Shown one piece after another: positions 26,192-37,188 of a DNA stretch of 64,000 nt (positions are counted from its first letter, which is position 1; the number at the start of each line of letters is the position of its first letter). The stretch is from contig NZ_JAJDOP010000005.1 of NCBI RefSeq assembly GCF_020595095.1, forward strand, positions 186,001-250,000. The letters are read 5' to 3'. This DNA is from Microvirga rosea (GTDB lineage Bacteria; Pseudomonadota; Alphaproteobacteria; Rhizobiales; Beijerinckiaceae). Position numbers and translations under genes: made by a program. The notes beneath the pieces are model-generated. The model was not told the origin of the DNA. It saw only the letters and a list, made by a program, of their open reading frames with translations, and did no database searches.

Positions 26192-27574
<1,383 letters not shown>

Positions 27575-27581
27575 TGCATCC

Positions 27582-28211
27582 ATGATTATTGCAATCGACG
27601 GCCCCGCCGCCTCCGGCAAAGGAACGCTCGGCAAGCGCCTGGCGGACCATCTGGGCTTCGCCCATCTCGATACGGGCCTCTTGTACCGTGCGGTTGCTTC
27701 GGTCCTCCTCGGACAGGGCATTCCGCTGACGGACCGGGACGCGGCGGCCGACGCCGCACGGAATCTCGACGTCAGCCATCTGGATGCCCCGGACCTGCGC
27801 GGCGCTGCGATGGGCGAGTCCGCCTCGGTGATCTCGGCCTACCAGCCGGTGCGGGATGCGCTTCTCGCCTTCCAGCGCCAGTTCGGGAGCCTGGAGCCGG
27901 GCGCGGTGCTTGATGGCCGGGACATCGGCACGGTCGTCTGCCCCGACGCGGAGGTCAAGCTCTTCATCACGGCGACGCCGGAAGAGCGTGCCCGTCGCCG
28001 TCATCTGGAGCTTGTCCGGCGAGGTGAGGACGTCACCTACGAAACGATCCTCACGGATATCCGGCGCCGGGACGAGCGGGACATCAACCGGGCAACCGCC
28101 CCCCTCAAGGCTGCGGCCGACGCGATCACCCTCGACACGACGAATCTCGACGCAGACGGCGCCTTCCAGGCCGCCCTAGCCATTGTGGACAGGAAGCGAA
28201 GCAAAACTTGA
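27582..28211 (+). CDS. cmk: Cytidylate kinase
   Basis: 209 residues. P-loop GPAASGKGTLGKRLADH at about residue 7, LDTGLLYRAVA, the CMP-site GAVLDGRDIGTVVCPDA near 110, and lid region RRRDERDINRATAPLK. It phosphorylates CMP and dCMP. It follows aroA by 7 bp, the usual alphaproteobacterial order, but rpsA does not follow. Confidence 0.96.
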   Translation: MIIAIDGPAASGKGTLGKRLADHLGFAHLDTGLLYRAVASVLLGQGIPLTDRDAAADAARNLDVSHLDAPDLRGAAMGESASVISAYQPVRDALLAFQRQFGSLEPGAVLDGRDIGTVVCPDAEVKLFITATPEERARRRHLELVRRGEDVTYETILTDIRRRDERDINRATAPLKAAADAITLDTTNLDADGAFQAALAIVDRKRSKT

Positions 28212-28278
28212 CCTTGCGTCGTGCCAGGAAGCTGGCACACTTCAACGGACCAGACCGGCTCCTCAGGGGAGATTACCG

Positions 28279-29082
28279 ATGGTTCGTTCCGGCTGTATGC
28301 GTTTCGTTGCGGGGCTCTTCCTGGTCCTGGGACTGTTCAGCGCCCCGCCGAAGGCCAAGGCGCAGACGGAGATCGACCTCGCCCTCGTTCTGGCGGTCGA
28401 CATATCCTTCTCCATGGACACGGAAGAGCAGGCTCTGCAGCGCGAGGGGTTTGCGCAGGCGTTTCGCTCCCCGCTCGTCCACGAGGCGATCCGGGCCGGG
28501 CTGGTCGGCAGGATTGCCGTCACTTATGTGGAATGGGCCGGGGCCTCGGACCAGAAGGTGATCATTCCCTGGACCGTCCTCGACAATTCCGAGAGCCTGA
28601 TGGCCTTCGCCGACCGGATCTCGTCGACACCGTTGAGCCGGGCGCAACGGACCTCCATCTCCAGCGCCATCGATTTCAGCTCCAAGCTCTTCGACGAGCT
28701 CGACGCCACCGCGACCCGCCAGGTCATCGACGTGTCGGGGGATGGTCCCAACAACCAGGGCCGCGGCGTGGAGCAGGCGCGGGATGACGCGCTTGCGAAG
28801 GGCATCATCATCAACGGGCTGCCGATCATGCTCCGCAAGCCCGGCTACCTCGACATTCCCGAACTCGACATCTATTACAGGGACTGCGTCATTGGAGGTC
28901 AGGGGTCTTTCATGGTTCCGGTTCGCGAGCGTGATCAGTTCATCAACGCGATCAAGACCAAGATCCTCCTCGAAGTCGCCAATCTCACCCCGCAGATCCC
29001 CCGTATCGAACGCATCCAGAATCCTCCCCGGGCCAATTGTCTGACCGGCGAGATGCAATGGCGCGATCGCTGGAACAACTGA
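28279..29082 (+). CDS. DUF1194 secreted von Willebrand-like protein
   Basis: 267 residues with a Sec signal (MRFVAGLFLVLGLFSAPPKA) cut before QTEIDL. The mature domain opens with LALVLAVDISFSMD, a MIDAS-like DxSxS metal site, and continues with RTSISSAIDFSSKLFDEL and VIDVSGDGPNNQG. DUF1194 proteins share the vWA fold and occur in alphaproteobacteria; function unknown. Start chosen for GGGGAG eight bases upstream. Confidence 0.88.
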   Translation: MVRSGCMRFVAGLFLVLGLFSAPPKAKAQTEIDLALVLAVDISFSMDTEEQALQREGFAQAFRSPLVHEAIRAGLVGRIAVTYVEWAGASDQKVIIPWTVLDNSESLMAFADRISSTPLSRAQRTSISSAIDFSSKLFDELDATATRQVIDVSGDGPNNQGRGVEQARDDALAKGIIINGLPIMLRKPGYLDIPELDIYYRDCVIGGQGSFMVPVRERDQFINAIKTKILLEVANLTPQIPRIERIQNPPRANCLTGEMQWRDRWNN

Positions 29083-29093
29083 CCTAAGATCTC

Positions 29094-29471
29094 ATGCAGA
29101 AAATGACATTGGCGCTCGTGGCTCACGACGCCAAAAAGGATGACATGGCCGATTTCGTCGCCATGCATGAAAATGCTCTTCAGCCCTTCACCCTCTACGC
29201 CACCGGCACGACCGGCGGACGGGTCATGGAACGGTGCCCGTCTCTGACCGTGACACGTCTGAAGAGCGGCCCCCTTGGAGGCGATCAGCAGATCGGCGCG
29301 ATGATCGCCGAGGGCAGGATCGATGCGCTGTTCTTCTTTGTCGACCCGCTGTCCCCTCATCCGCACGACGTGGACGTGAAGGCTCTGATGCGGCTGGCCC
29401 TCGTCTACAACATTCCCATGGCGCTCAACCGGGCGACCGCCGAACGGTTGATTGCCAGCTTCGCCCCATAA
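29094..29471 (+). CDS. mgsA: Methylglyoxal synthase
   Basis: 125 residues. It converts dihydroxyacetone phosphate to methylglyoxal. Family motifs are [10 protein letters not shown] at the N-terminus, [11 protein letters not shown] near residue 41, [17 protein letters not shown] and [18 protein letters not shown], which include the catalytic aspartates and the phosphate-binding threonine/glycine turns. It is 11 bp after DUF1194 and may be co-transcribed with it. Confidence 0.95.
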   Translation: MQKMTLALVAHDAKKDDMADFVAMHENALQPFTLYATGTTGGRVMERCPSLTVTRLKSGPLGGDQQIGAMIAEGRIDALFFFVDPLSPHPHDVDVKALMRLALVYNIPMALNRATAERLIASFAP

Positions 29472-29478
29472 GGCACTC

Positions 29479-31947
29479 TCATGTCCCTCGCGGCTTGGCG
29501 CGTCGCGTCGGAGGAGCCGTGAGCGGATCCTCCGGCCAGGGATGCTTGGGATACTGGCCCCGCATGTCAGCCCGCACGGCGGCCCAGGAACCGCGCCAGA
29601 AGCCCGGCAGGTCCCGGGTGATCTGGATCGGACGCTGAGCCGGCGACAAGAGGTGCAGGATCAAGGGCACCCGTCCGCCCGCCAGGGTCGGATGTCGATC
29701 GAGCCCGAACAGCTCCTGAACGCGCACCGCCAGAACAGGCCCTTCCTCCGCGCCATAATCGATCGGGATCTGCGAGCCGGTCGGCACCTCCAGATGGGTC
29801 GGCGCTTCCGCATCGAGACGACGCTGGAGATTCCAGGGCATGAGCCCCCTCAGCGCTTCGCTGAGGTGATCCGGGCCGAGATCGGCAAGACCGGTTTTCC
29901 CGACAAGGTGCGGTGCAAGCCATTCCTCGGCCGTTGCGGCGAGAGCCTCATCGGAGAGGTCCGGCCAGTCCTCTCCCTCGGCTTTCCGGAGGAACATCAC
30001 CCGCTCCCGCCATTGGGCAAGCGCTTTGGACCAGGGCAGAGCCGATAATCCCAGTCCCATCAGTCCCGTGGCAAGAGCTCTGGCGCTTTCCTCCGTTGCC
30101 GGAACCGGTAGCGGCCGCTCGTTCAGGACGAGGGCGCCGTAACGCCGGACCGCACGGGCCCGGAGCGCTTTGGCCTGTCGGTCGAAAACGATCTTGTCCC
30201 GGCGCTCGATATCATCGCCCAACATGACATCGATCTCATCGGGCGCAATCGCCGCCGCCGCGAGGATCCGCGCCGAGGCCGCTCCGCCCGCGATTTCCGC
30301 GATGGCCAGGTAGGGCTCCTTGGCCAATCGATCGTGCGCTTCAAGGGAAGCCCCGCGGCCGTTGGCCATGAGGTATTCGCCGGGCTTTCCGCGGGCTTTC
30401 GCCAAACGGTCAGGGTAGGCCAGGGTCAGGAGCGCACCAGGGGAAAGCGCGGCGTCGGAAGAGCGCGCGGACGCTCCGCCGCGCGCCCAGCCTTGAGCCA
30501 TGCGGCGCATGTCCTCGGCACGCCGCGATCGGTCGCGGCGGAAGCGCTCCACGCGCTCGCCAAGATCCGTCCCGTCGCCGCCAAGCCCCCGCTCGACGAG
30601 GACCGCAGCGATATCGGCGGCCTCCCTTCCCTGCCGGCTCTCTCCCGCTTTGAGCACCATGCGGGCAAGGCGCGGCGGCAAGGGAAGGTCGCGCAGGTGA
30701 CGGCCGGTCTCGGTGATACGGCCATCCTCATCGAGAGCATGAAGCTGCTGAAGCAGTGCCCGGGCCTCCTTGAGCGCCGGCGGCGGCGGCGGATCGAGGA
30801 ACGCGAGAGTAGCCGGATCCGTCACGCCCCAGGCCGCGCAATCGAGGAGCAGCGGCGCCAGATCCGCCGACAGAATTTCAGGGCGAGCAAAAGCCTCGAG
30901 CGCGCCGGTGGCGGCTTCCTCCCACAGACGATAGCAGATGCCGGGCTCGGTTCGTCCCGCACGGCCGCGTCTCTGATCAGCCGCCGCACGGGAAACACGC
31001 ACGGTCTCGAGCCGCGTCAGGCCGATCCCCGGCTCGTAGACGGGAACCCGGGCGAGACCGGAATCGACAACCACACGAACGCCCTCGATGGTCAACGATG
31101 TCTCGGCGATGGACGTCGCAAGCACGACCTTCCGACGGCCGGGCTTTGCCGGACTCACCGCCAGGTCCTGTTCGGCCCGATCGAGAGCCCCGTAGAGCGG
31201 GGCGATATCGACAGCCGGATCGGCGATGCGCTCCCGAAGAAGCATCTCGACGCGCCGGATTTCCCCCTGTCCAGGCAGAAACACGAGAATCGACCCGCTT
31301 TCCGCCCGCAAGGCGCGCGTGACAGCCTCCGCCACCAGCTCGTCGATTCGCCGGTTGGGATCACGCCCCAGGTAATGGGTCTCAACCGGATAGGCCCGCC
31401 CCTCGGACCGGATGACAGGTGCATCTGAAAGGAGCTTGGCGACCCGCGCGCCGTCGAGAGTCGCAGACATGACCAGAAGGCGCAGATCTTCCCGAAGGCC
31501 GGCCTGCGCATCGAGCGCCAGGGCAAGACCTAAATCCGCATCCAGGGAGCGCTCATGGAATTCATCGAACAGAACGGCGGCGATCCCGTCGAGGGCGGGA
31601 TCGCCCAGGATCATTCGCGCGAACACACCCTCCGTCACCACCTCGATTCGGGTCTTTCGGCCGACCTTGGAGCCGAGACGAACCCGAAGCCCGACCGTTT
31701 CGCCGACGGCTTCACCGAGGGTTCGGGCCATCCGGTCGGCCGCCGCACGGGCTGCGAGCCTGCGCGGTTCGAGCACGATGAGCTTGCGCCCTTCGACCCA
31801 GGGTTCTTCGAGAAGCGCAAGGGGAACACGCGTCGTCTTGCCGGCGCCGGGAGGAGCCACAAGAACCGCGTTCGAGCGCACGCGAAGGCTCGCCGTCAGG
31901 TCGGCGAGCACCTCATCGATGGGAAGTCGGGTCTCAAAGGCACGCAT
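29479..31947 (-). CDS. hrpB: ATP-dependent helicase HrpB
   Basis: 822 residues, normal length for HrpB. DEAH-type motifs: Walker A APPGAGKTTRVPLALL near 37, LEPRRLAARAAADRM, DEFHERSLDADLG near 127, VMSATLDG, GRAGRTEPGICYRLW, then the HrpB-specific C-terminal domain (RRYGALVLNERPLP, MPWNLQRRLDAEAP, ending SWAAVRADMRGQYPKHPWPE). An RNA helicase-like protein of unclear cellular role. Convergent with mgsA, 7 bp between stops. Confidence 0.95.
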   Translation of the reverse strand: MRAFETRLPIDEVLADLTASLRVRSNAVLVAPPGAGKTTRVPLALLEEPWVEGRKLIVLEPRRLAARAAADRMARTLGEAVGETVGLRVRLGSKVGRKTRIEVVTEGVFARMILGDPALDGIAAVLFDEFHERSLDADLGLALALDAQAGLREDLRLLVMSATLDGARVAKLLSDAPVIRSEGRAYPVETHYLGRDPNRRIDELVAEAVTRALRAESGSILVFLPGQGEIRRVEMLLRERIADPAVDIAPLYGALDRAEQDLAVSPAKPGRRKVVLATSIAETSLTIEGVRVVVDSGLARVPVYEPGIGLTRLETVRVSRAAADQRRGRAGRTEPGICYRLWEEAATGALEAFARPEILSADLAPLLLDCAAWGVTDPATLAFLDPPPPPALKEARALLQQLHALDEDGRITETGRHLRDLPLPPRLARMVLKAGESRQGREAADIAAVLVERGLGGDGTDLGERVERFRRDRSRRAEDMRRMAQGWARGGASARSSDAALSPGALLTLAYPDRLAKARGKPGEYLMANGRGASLEAHDRLAKEPYLAIAEIAGGAASARILAAAAIAPDEIDVMLGDDIERRDKIVFDRQAKALRARAVRRYGALVLNERPLPVPATEESARALATGLMGLGLSALPWSKALAQWRERVMFLRKAEGEDWPDLSDEALAATAEEWLAPHLVGKTGLADLGPDHLSEALRGLMPWNLQRRLDAEAPTHLEVPTGSQIPIDYGAEEGPVLAVRVQELFGLDRHPTLAGGRVPLILHLLSPAQRPIQITRDLPGFWRGSWAAVRADMRGQYPKHPWPEDPLTAPPTRRAKPRGT

Positions 31948-31989
31948 GCTGCCTGATGGCGCAGACTGAGCCCGAGGGCAAGGTGCCTG

Positions 31990-32607
31990 TCAGGCGGCGA
32001 TCCCATAGCGCCGAAGCTCGGCCGCGAGATCCATCGGCTCCACGAAATGGACCGCATGCATTCCGACGGAGCGGGCGCCCTCCACGTTTGCCTTGGAATC
32101 GTCGATGAAGATGCAGTCCTCGGCCTTAAGTCCATAGCGATCGAGCAGGAGATTGTAGATCCGGGGCTCCGGCTTCAAAAGCCGCTCGTCTCCCGAGACG
32201 ATCGTGCCGTCGAATCCATCCAGAAACGGGAAGCGCTTCTTCGCGATCGTGAATTTGGGGCTGGAGAAATTCGTGATGCAGTAGTTCGGAATACCCGCGT
32301 TGCGCAGACGGCCGAGCAGATCGACATTCTCCTCGATGATACCGGAAACGGTTTCTTCCCAACGGTGGTGGAACGCACGGATCGACGCTTCGTGGCTCGG
32401 ATAATCCCGCACCAGGAGGGCTACGGCCTCGTCCCAGTCACGCCCGCGATCCTGCTCAAGATTCCATTGATTGGTGCAGACGGTCGAGAGGAACCACTCC
32501 ATCTCGGCCTCGTCCTCGAAGATCGTCCGGTAAAGGTTGCGCGGATCCCAGCGCAGAAGGACGTTGCCGACATCGAAGACGACGGTCGTTGGATTCCGGT
32601 TGCTCAT
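31990..32607 (-). CDS. HAD-superfamily phosphatase, YihX-like
   Basis: 205 residues. Motif I reads VVFDVGNVLLRWD, so the usual second aspartate is glycine as in YihX-type sugar-phosphate phosphatases. Motif II region is CITNFSS, motif III lysine near RLLKPEPRIY, and motif IV CIFIDDSKANVEGARS. The cap is helical between residues 15 and 90. It is 42 bp upstream of hrpB on the same strand. Substrate unknown. Confidence 0.85.
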   Translation of the reverse strand: MSNRNPTTVVFDVGNVLLRWDPRNLYRTIFEDEAEMEWFLSTVCTNQWNLEQDRGRDWDEAVALLVRDYPSHEASIRAFHHRWEETVSGIIEENVDLLGRLRNAGIPNYCITNFSSPKFTIAKKRFPFLDGFDGTIVSGDERLLKPEPRIYNLLLDRYGLKAEDCIFIDDSKANVEGARSVGMHAVHFVEPMDLAAELRRYGIAA

Positions 32608-32801
32608 GATACCCCTTCTTTGCTTCGTTCGGATGCTTTTATTCCGGAGAAAGCTCCAGCGCCATTCTCAAAAAATGGCACCCTGCCCTCCGTTTCCGAA
32701 TCCCTGAGCAACTTTTCCTGAACCTCCGGTGAAGCTTGAGTGGATCAACGGCGAGGCTGCGACGTTGTCGGAGGGTTTTCCCAAGTGCGGCGAGCGTGAG
32801 A

Positions 32802-34004
32802 ATGACGGGTTCCCGATGGCCGAGGATTGGCCTGAATTGGCGCAGCGCCGCGCTTCTGGGCCTGATCTCAAGCACGTTCTCGACGCTCGTGAGTCAGTTC
32901 ACCGCCACCCGGATCGGACGGGATGCCCTGGTCGATTGGATGACCGTGGCAACCATTCCGCTCCGCTCAGGGATAATCCATGTCGATCCCTCATGGATGT
33001 CGATCGTTGCGGGGATTCTCTTCCATCAATGGGCGGACTTTTCCTGGGCGCTGGTCTTTTTCGGACTGTTCGGCAGGTGGACCGCCTCGCTGGGTCCCTG
33101 GGCTCTCCTGCTGCTTGCGCTGCCCTGGGCCGTTTTCACATCCAGCCTCGAATGGTTTTTCCTCGTTCCGCTCCTGCCGTTCCGGCAGCCAATCTTTATC
33201 TTGGAACAGCCTTACTGGATCGGCTTCCTGGTTCATGCGACATCGGCCTCGATCTATCCGCTATTTCCAAGGCTGAGGGACTGGATGGCGGGCCGGGTGC
33301 CATCCCCGCATCGACGCTTTGCCGGAATCTGGAGTTTTCTTGCGGTCTTTGGCTTGGTTGTGTTGGGCGCTCTCGCGTTCTTGGGTTGGCAGAACCGCGA
33401 ACTGCCATGGATGGGGCAAGACGCCGTCTATGACCAGGCCTACATGCGCCGCATAGCGGCTCACCACGATCAAGGGCTCGAACTGGCGCTTCTGGCGGTC
33501 GAACGGGCACAGGATCCGGACCTGCGGGATACCGCCCGCCTGATGGCCGCCTCCCAGAAGGGCGATATCGCGGTTTTCCGCCAATTCTGGAGCAGCTGGT
33601 TTCCCGGCTTGCTTCCGCCGGCCACCGCCGAGGATCATAGGGCCATGCCGGGGATGCTTTCAGCAGACCGGATCGGGGAACTCAGGCGGGTGAGCGACGA
33701 TGGTTTCGCCCCCTTGTTTATCTCCCTGATGACGCATCACCACCAGGGAGCGATTGCCATGGCGGACGAGACGCTCCATGGAAAAAGCGACATTCGGTTG
33801 CGATTGATGGCCCATGCCATTCGGCATGGTCAGCGGGGAGAGATCGAACTCATGAGAGGTACGGAAGGATTTGCGGCCGTCAAGGCAGCCACCATGTCCC
33901 TCTTCCGTCCGGGCGAGCCGACGCCGACCAGCCCCGACGAAATCCCCTGTCGCGCTCCGACCAACCGCATCATTGATGAGACGATCCCATGCTTGACCAA
34001 GTGA
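32802..34004 (+). CDS. DUF305 protein with N-terminal membrane domain
   Basis: About 400 residues. Residues 10-220 contain about five hydrophobic helices (for example SWALVFFGLFGRW, WALLLLALPWAVF and SFLAVFGLVVLGALAFLGW). From about 225 to 385 is a DUF305 domain with its two histidine motifs, RRIAAHHDQGLELA and LMTHHHQGAIAMADE. DUF305 proteins are ferritin-like helical bundles often found near copper genes. The start is placed at MTGSRWPRIG. The 3' end overlaps the TSUP gene by 16 bases. Confidence 0.8.
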   Translation: MTGSRWPRIGLNWRSAALLGLISSTFSTLVSQFTATRIGRDALVDWMTVATIPLRSGIIHVDPSWMSIVAGILFHQWADFSWALVFFGLFGRWTASLGPWALLLLALPWAVFTSSLEWFFLVPLLPFRQPIFILEQPYWIGFLVHATSASIYPLFPRLRDWMAGRVPSPHRRFAGIWSFLAVFGLVVLGALAFLGWQNRELPWMGQDAVYDQAYMRRIAAHHDQGLELALLAVERAQDPDLRDTARLMAASQKGDIAVFRQFWSSWFPGLLPPATAEDHRAMPGMLSADRIGELRRVSDDGFAPLFISLMTHHHQGAIAMADETLHGKSDIRLRLMAHAIRHGQRGEIELMRGTEGFAAVKAATMSLFRPGEPTPTSPDEIPCRAPTNRIIDETIPCLTK

Positions 34005-34732
34005 CGGCTATTCAGTTCGCGCTTGTCGCGCTGTGTGCTCTGGGAGCCGGAACCCTTGGGGGAATCGCCGGCTATGGGACCGGTCTCCTGATGCCGCTCG
34101 TCCTTGCTCCCATCGTGGGTGCGGATGCGGTCGTCCCCATCATCGGCGCCTCGGCTCTGTTGACCAATGGCAGCCGCGTCGTCGCATTTTGGAACGACAT
34201 CGACCGCCGTCGCGCCTTGATCGTCGCCGTGATGGCGATCCCGACATGCTTTATCGGCGCCTACGGGTACACGTTCCTGTCCGGCAGGGGTGCCAGCATC
34301 CTCATCGGTTCGTTCCTGATAGTCATGGTGCCGCTGCGCCTCGCCTTGAAACGGCTCAGCGCCCAGCTTTCAGGCAGAGGCCTCTTCGCAGCGGGCGCCG
34401 GATACGGGCTTCTCGTCGGCGGGACTTCGGGATCCGGCGTCGTGCTGCTCTCGATCCTCATGGCATCCGGGTTGAACGGTCGTGCGGTCGTCGCAACGGA
34501 CGCGGTCATTTCCATGACGCTTGGGGTTGCGAAGACCGGGGCCTTTCAGGCTTTCGGCGCACTGCCCCTGTCGTCGTGGATCATGGCGCTGCTTGTCGGC
34601 CTATCGGCGACCCCAGGCGCCTTCATCGCCAAGCGCCTCACGGAGGCTCTGCCGATTCATATTCACAACGCCATTCTGGACGCCGCCATCATATGCGGCG
34701 GCGCCATTCTGATTGCGCAGGGCCTGCGGTGA
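33989..34732 (+). CDS. TSUP (TauE/SafE) family membrane exporter
   Basis: 247 residues with seven to eight hydrophobic helices. The first contains ALGAGTLGGIAGYGTGLLMP and a matching repeat later reads GAGYGLLVGGTSGSGVVLL, the inverted duplication typical of TauE/SafE. Family members move sulphite, sulphoacetate or related organosulphur anions. Coupled to the DUF305 gene by a 16-base overlap. Substrate not predictable. Confidence 0.9.
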   Translation: MLDQVTAIQFALVALCALGAGTLGGIAGYGTGLLMPLVLAPIVGADAVVPIIGASALLTNGSRVVAFWNDIDRRRALIVAVMAIPTCFIGAYGYTFLSGRGASILIGSFLIVMVPLRLALKRLSAQLSGRGLFAAGAGYGLLVGGTSGSGVVLLSILMASGLNGRAVVATDAVISMTLGVAKTGAFQAFGALPLSSWIMALLVGLSATPGAFIAKRLTEALPIHIHNAILDAAIICGGAILIAQGLR

Positions 34733-34745
34733 GCGGACCGCTGCG

Positions 34746-37034
34746 CTAACCGCCGATATTGTAGGCGGCCAGCGCCGCCATGTTGACGATGTCCGCATCC
34801 GTTGCGCCGAGGGACACGATCTGCACCGGCCTGTCGAGGCCGACCACCAATGGCCCGAGCACCATCGCGCCTCCAAGCTCCTGCAGCATTTTCGTCGAGA
34901 TCGAAGCGGAATGAAAAGCCGGCATGACCAGCACGTTGGCGGGGCCCGTAAGACGGCAGAACGGATATTGCGCCATTCCATCCCGGTTCAGCGCCACATC
35001 GGCCGACATCTCCCCATCGTACTCGAAGTCCAGGCGCATGCCGTCGAGAATGCGAACCGCTTCCTGGATCTTCTCCGCACGCTCCGCCCGCGGATGACCG
35101 AAGGTCGAGAACGACAAAAGGGCCACCCGCGGCTCGTATCCGAGACGACGGGCGACACCAGCCGCCTCGATGGCGATCTCCGCCAGCTCCTGCGCGTCAG
35201 GCATCTCATGAATCGCCGTGTCGGCCACCAGAACGGCGCGGCCCCGCGCGAGGCAGAGAGAAACACCGATCACCCGATGTCCGGGCTTTGCATCCACCAC
35301 ATGGCGCACGTCGGCGAGGGCCGTCGAATAATTGCGCGTCGCGCCCGTCACCATGGCGTCCGCATCGCCGAGCGCCACCATGGACGCCGCGAAGTGATTG
35401 CGATCCTGGTTGATCAGGCGCTGGCAATCGCGAAACAGGAAGCCCTTTCGCTGCAGACGCTCATAGAGAAACTGGGCATAGGTGCTGTTGCGGTGAGAAA
35501 GGCGGGCGTTGTGGATCTCGATTCCCTCCCGCCCCTCGAGGTCGATCCCTGCCTGTTCCGCCGTCGCATGGATACGGTCCTCGCGTCCCACCAGGATGGC
35601 GCGTCCCAGCCCCTGATTGACGAACGACAGCGCGGCGCGGATCACCTGCTCCTCTTCGCCCTCCGCGAAGACGACCCGTTTCGGGAAGCGGCGCACGCGC
35701 TCGAAGATGCCGTTGAGCGTCCCGGCCACGGGATCCCGGCGGGCGGAGAGCTGCGCCTTGTAGGCGCGCATATCGACGATGGGACGGCGCGCGACACCCG
35801 TATCCATCGCGGCCTGGGCGACGGCCTGCGGGATCGTATGGATCAACCGCGGATCGAACGGCACCGGAATGATATATTCCCGCCCGAAACGCGGGCGTGT
35901 GCCCTGATAGGCGGCCGCCACCTCGTCCGGAACGTCCTCGCGGGCAAGATCCGCCAGAGCCTCGGCGGCTGCGATCTTCATCTCCATGTTGATCGTTGTT
36001 GCCTGCACGTCGAGCGCGCCGCGGAAGATGTACGGGAAGCCGAGCACATTGTTGACCTGGTTCGGATAATCGGACCGCCCTGTTGCGATGATCACGTCGT
36101 CCCGGATGCGGGCCACCTCCTCCGGGGTGATCTCGGGATCCGGATTGGCCATGGCGAAGATGATGGGGTTGGGGGCCATGGAGCGGATCATCTCATCCGT
36201 GAAGGCCCCTTTGACGGACAGGCCGAAGACCGCGTCCGCTCCATCGAGAGCCTCCGCCAGCGTGCGAGCCTTCGTTTCGATGGCATGGGCCGATTTCCAC
36301 TGATTCATGCCCTCCGTCCGGCCCTTGTAGATCACGCCCTTGGTATCGCAGAGAATGACGTTGTTGGGCGCGAAGCCCATGGCCTTGAGGAGTTCCGTGC
36401 AGGCGATGCCGGCGGCACCGGCGCCATTGACCACAAGTCTGGTTTTCGCCATGTCGCGCCCGGTAAGATGCAGGGCGTTGAGAAGTCCCGCGGCCGCGAT
36501 GATCGCCGTGCCGTGCTGATCGTCATGGAAAACCGGGATATCCATGAGTTCGCGCAGCCGCTCTTCGATGATGAAGCACTCGGGCGCCTTGATGTCCTCG
36601 AGATTGATGCCCCCAAAAGAGGGGCCCAGATAGCGCACGCAGTTGATGAAGGCGTCCGGATCCTCCGTGTCGACCTCCAGGTCGATGGAGTCCACGTCGG
36701 CAAAGCGCTTGAACAGGACGGACTTGCCTTCCATCACGGGTTTCGACGCAAGGGCCCCGAGATTGCCGAGGCCAAGGATCGCGGTGCCGTTCGAGATCAC
36801 CGCCACCATGTTGGAGCGGGTGGTATAATCGAAGGCCAGCGAGGGGTTTTCGGCGATTGCCTTGACGGGGACCGCGACGCCCGGCGAGTAAGCTAGGGAA
36901 AGGTCCCGCTGCGTCGCCATCGGCTTGGTCGGTGTGATCTCGAGCTTTCCCGGCCGTCCCTGCGCATGGAACTGAAGCGCCTCCTGATCGGTGAAAGTGG
37001 GGCGGCTGCGGCGGGTCGTCGGCTGATCTGTCAT
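34746..37034 (-). CDS. maeB: NADP-dependent malic enzyme with phosphotransacetylase-like C-terminus
   Basis: 762 residues, the MaeB layout. Malic N-terminal domain has [20 protein letters not shown], then [20 protein letters not shown] with metal-binding aspartates, and Rossmann segment [19 protein letters not shown]. From about 440 to 762 is a PTA-like domain ([18 protein letters not shown] and later [20 protein letters not shown]) thought to be regulatory. Decarboxylates malate to pyruvate. Start at 37034 (MTDQPTTRR); upstream codons overlap the mutS leader. Confidence 0.95.
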   Translation of the reverse strand: MTDQPTTRRSRPTFTDQEALQFHAQGRPGKLEITPTKPMATQRDLSLAYSPGVAVPVKAIAENPSLAFDYTTRSNMVAVISNGTAILGLGNLGALASKPVMEGKSVLFKRFADVDSIDLEVDTEDPDAFINCVRYLGPSFGGINLEDIKAPECFIIEERLRELMDIPVFHDDQHGTAIIAAAGLLNALHLTGRDMAKTRLVVNGAGAAGIACTELLKAMGFAPNNVILCDTKGVIYKGRTEGMNQWKSAHAIETKARTLAEALDGADAVFGLSVKGAFTDEMIRSMAPNPIIFAMANPDPEITPEEVARIRDDVIIATGRSDYPNQVNNVLGFPYIFRGALDVQATTINMEMKIAAAEALADLAREDVPDEVAAAYQGTRPRFGREYIIPVPFDPRLIHTIPQAVAQAAMDTGVARRPIVDMRAYKAQLSARRDPVAGTLNGIFERVRRFPKRVVFAEGEEEQVIRAALSFVNQGLGRAILVGREDRIHATAEQAGIDLEGREGIEIHNARLSHRNSTYAQFLYERLQRKGFLFRDCQRLINQDRNHFAASMVALGDADAMVTGATRNYSTALADVRHVVDAKPGHRVIGVSLCLARGRAVLVADTAIHEMPDAQELAEIAIEAAGVARRLGYEPRVALLSFSTFGHPRAERAEKIQEAVRILDGMRLDFEYDGEMSADVALNRDGMAQYPFCRLTGPANVLVMPAFHSASISTKMLQELGGAMVLGPLVVGLDRPVQIVSLGATDADIVNMAALAAYNIGG

Positions 37035-37188
37035 TGCTGTTTCGCGTCTTTTATGATTGGGGCGTTTCCAAAGGCGAGCCTGCGACCTTAAGGCAAGGAC
37101 GCGCTTCCCCTCAAGACTTGTCCACACCCTGGCCTCTGACCCTATGCCACGGGTGAAAGACGGCGCAGCTTTTGCTAGGAACGTCAGG

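Noticed and set aside
34713-36896. 727-residue plus-strand frame opposite maeB
   Set aside because: Antisense shadow of a clear malic enzyme; no domain or ribosome site.
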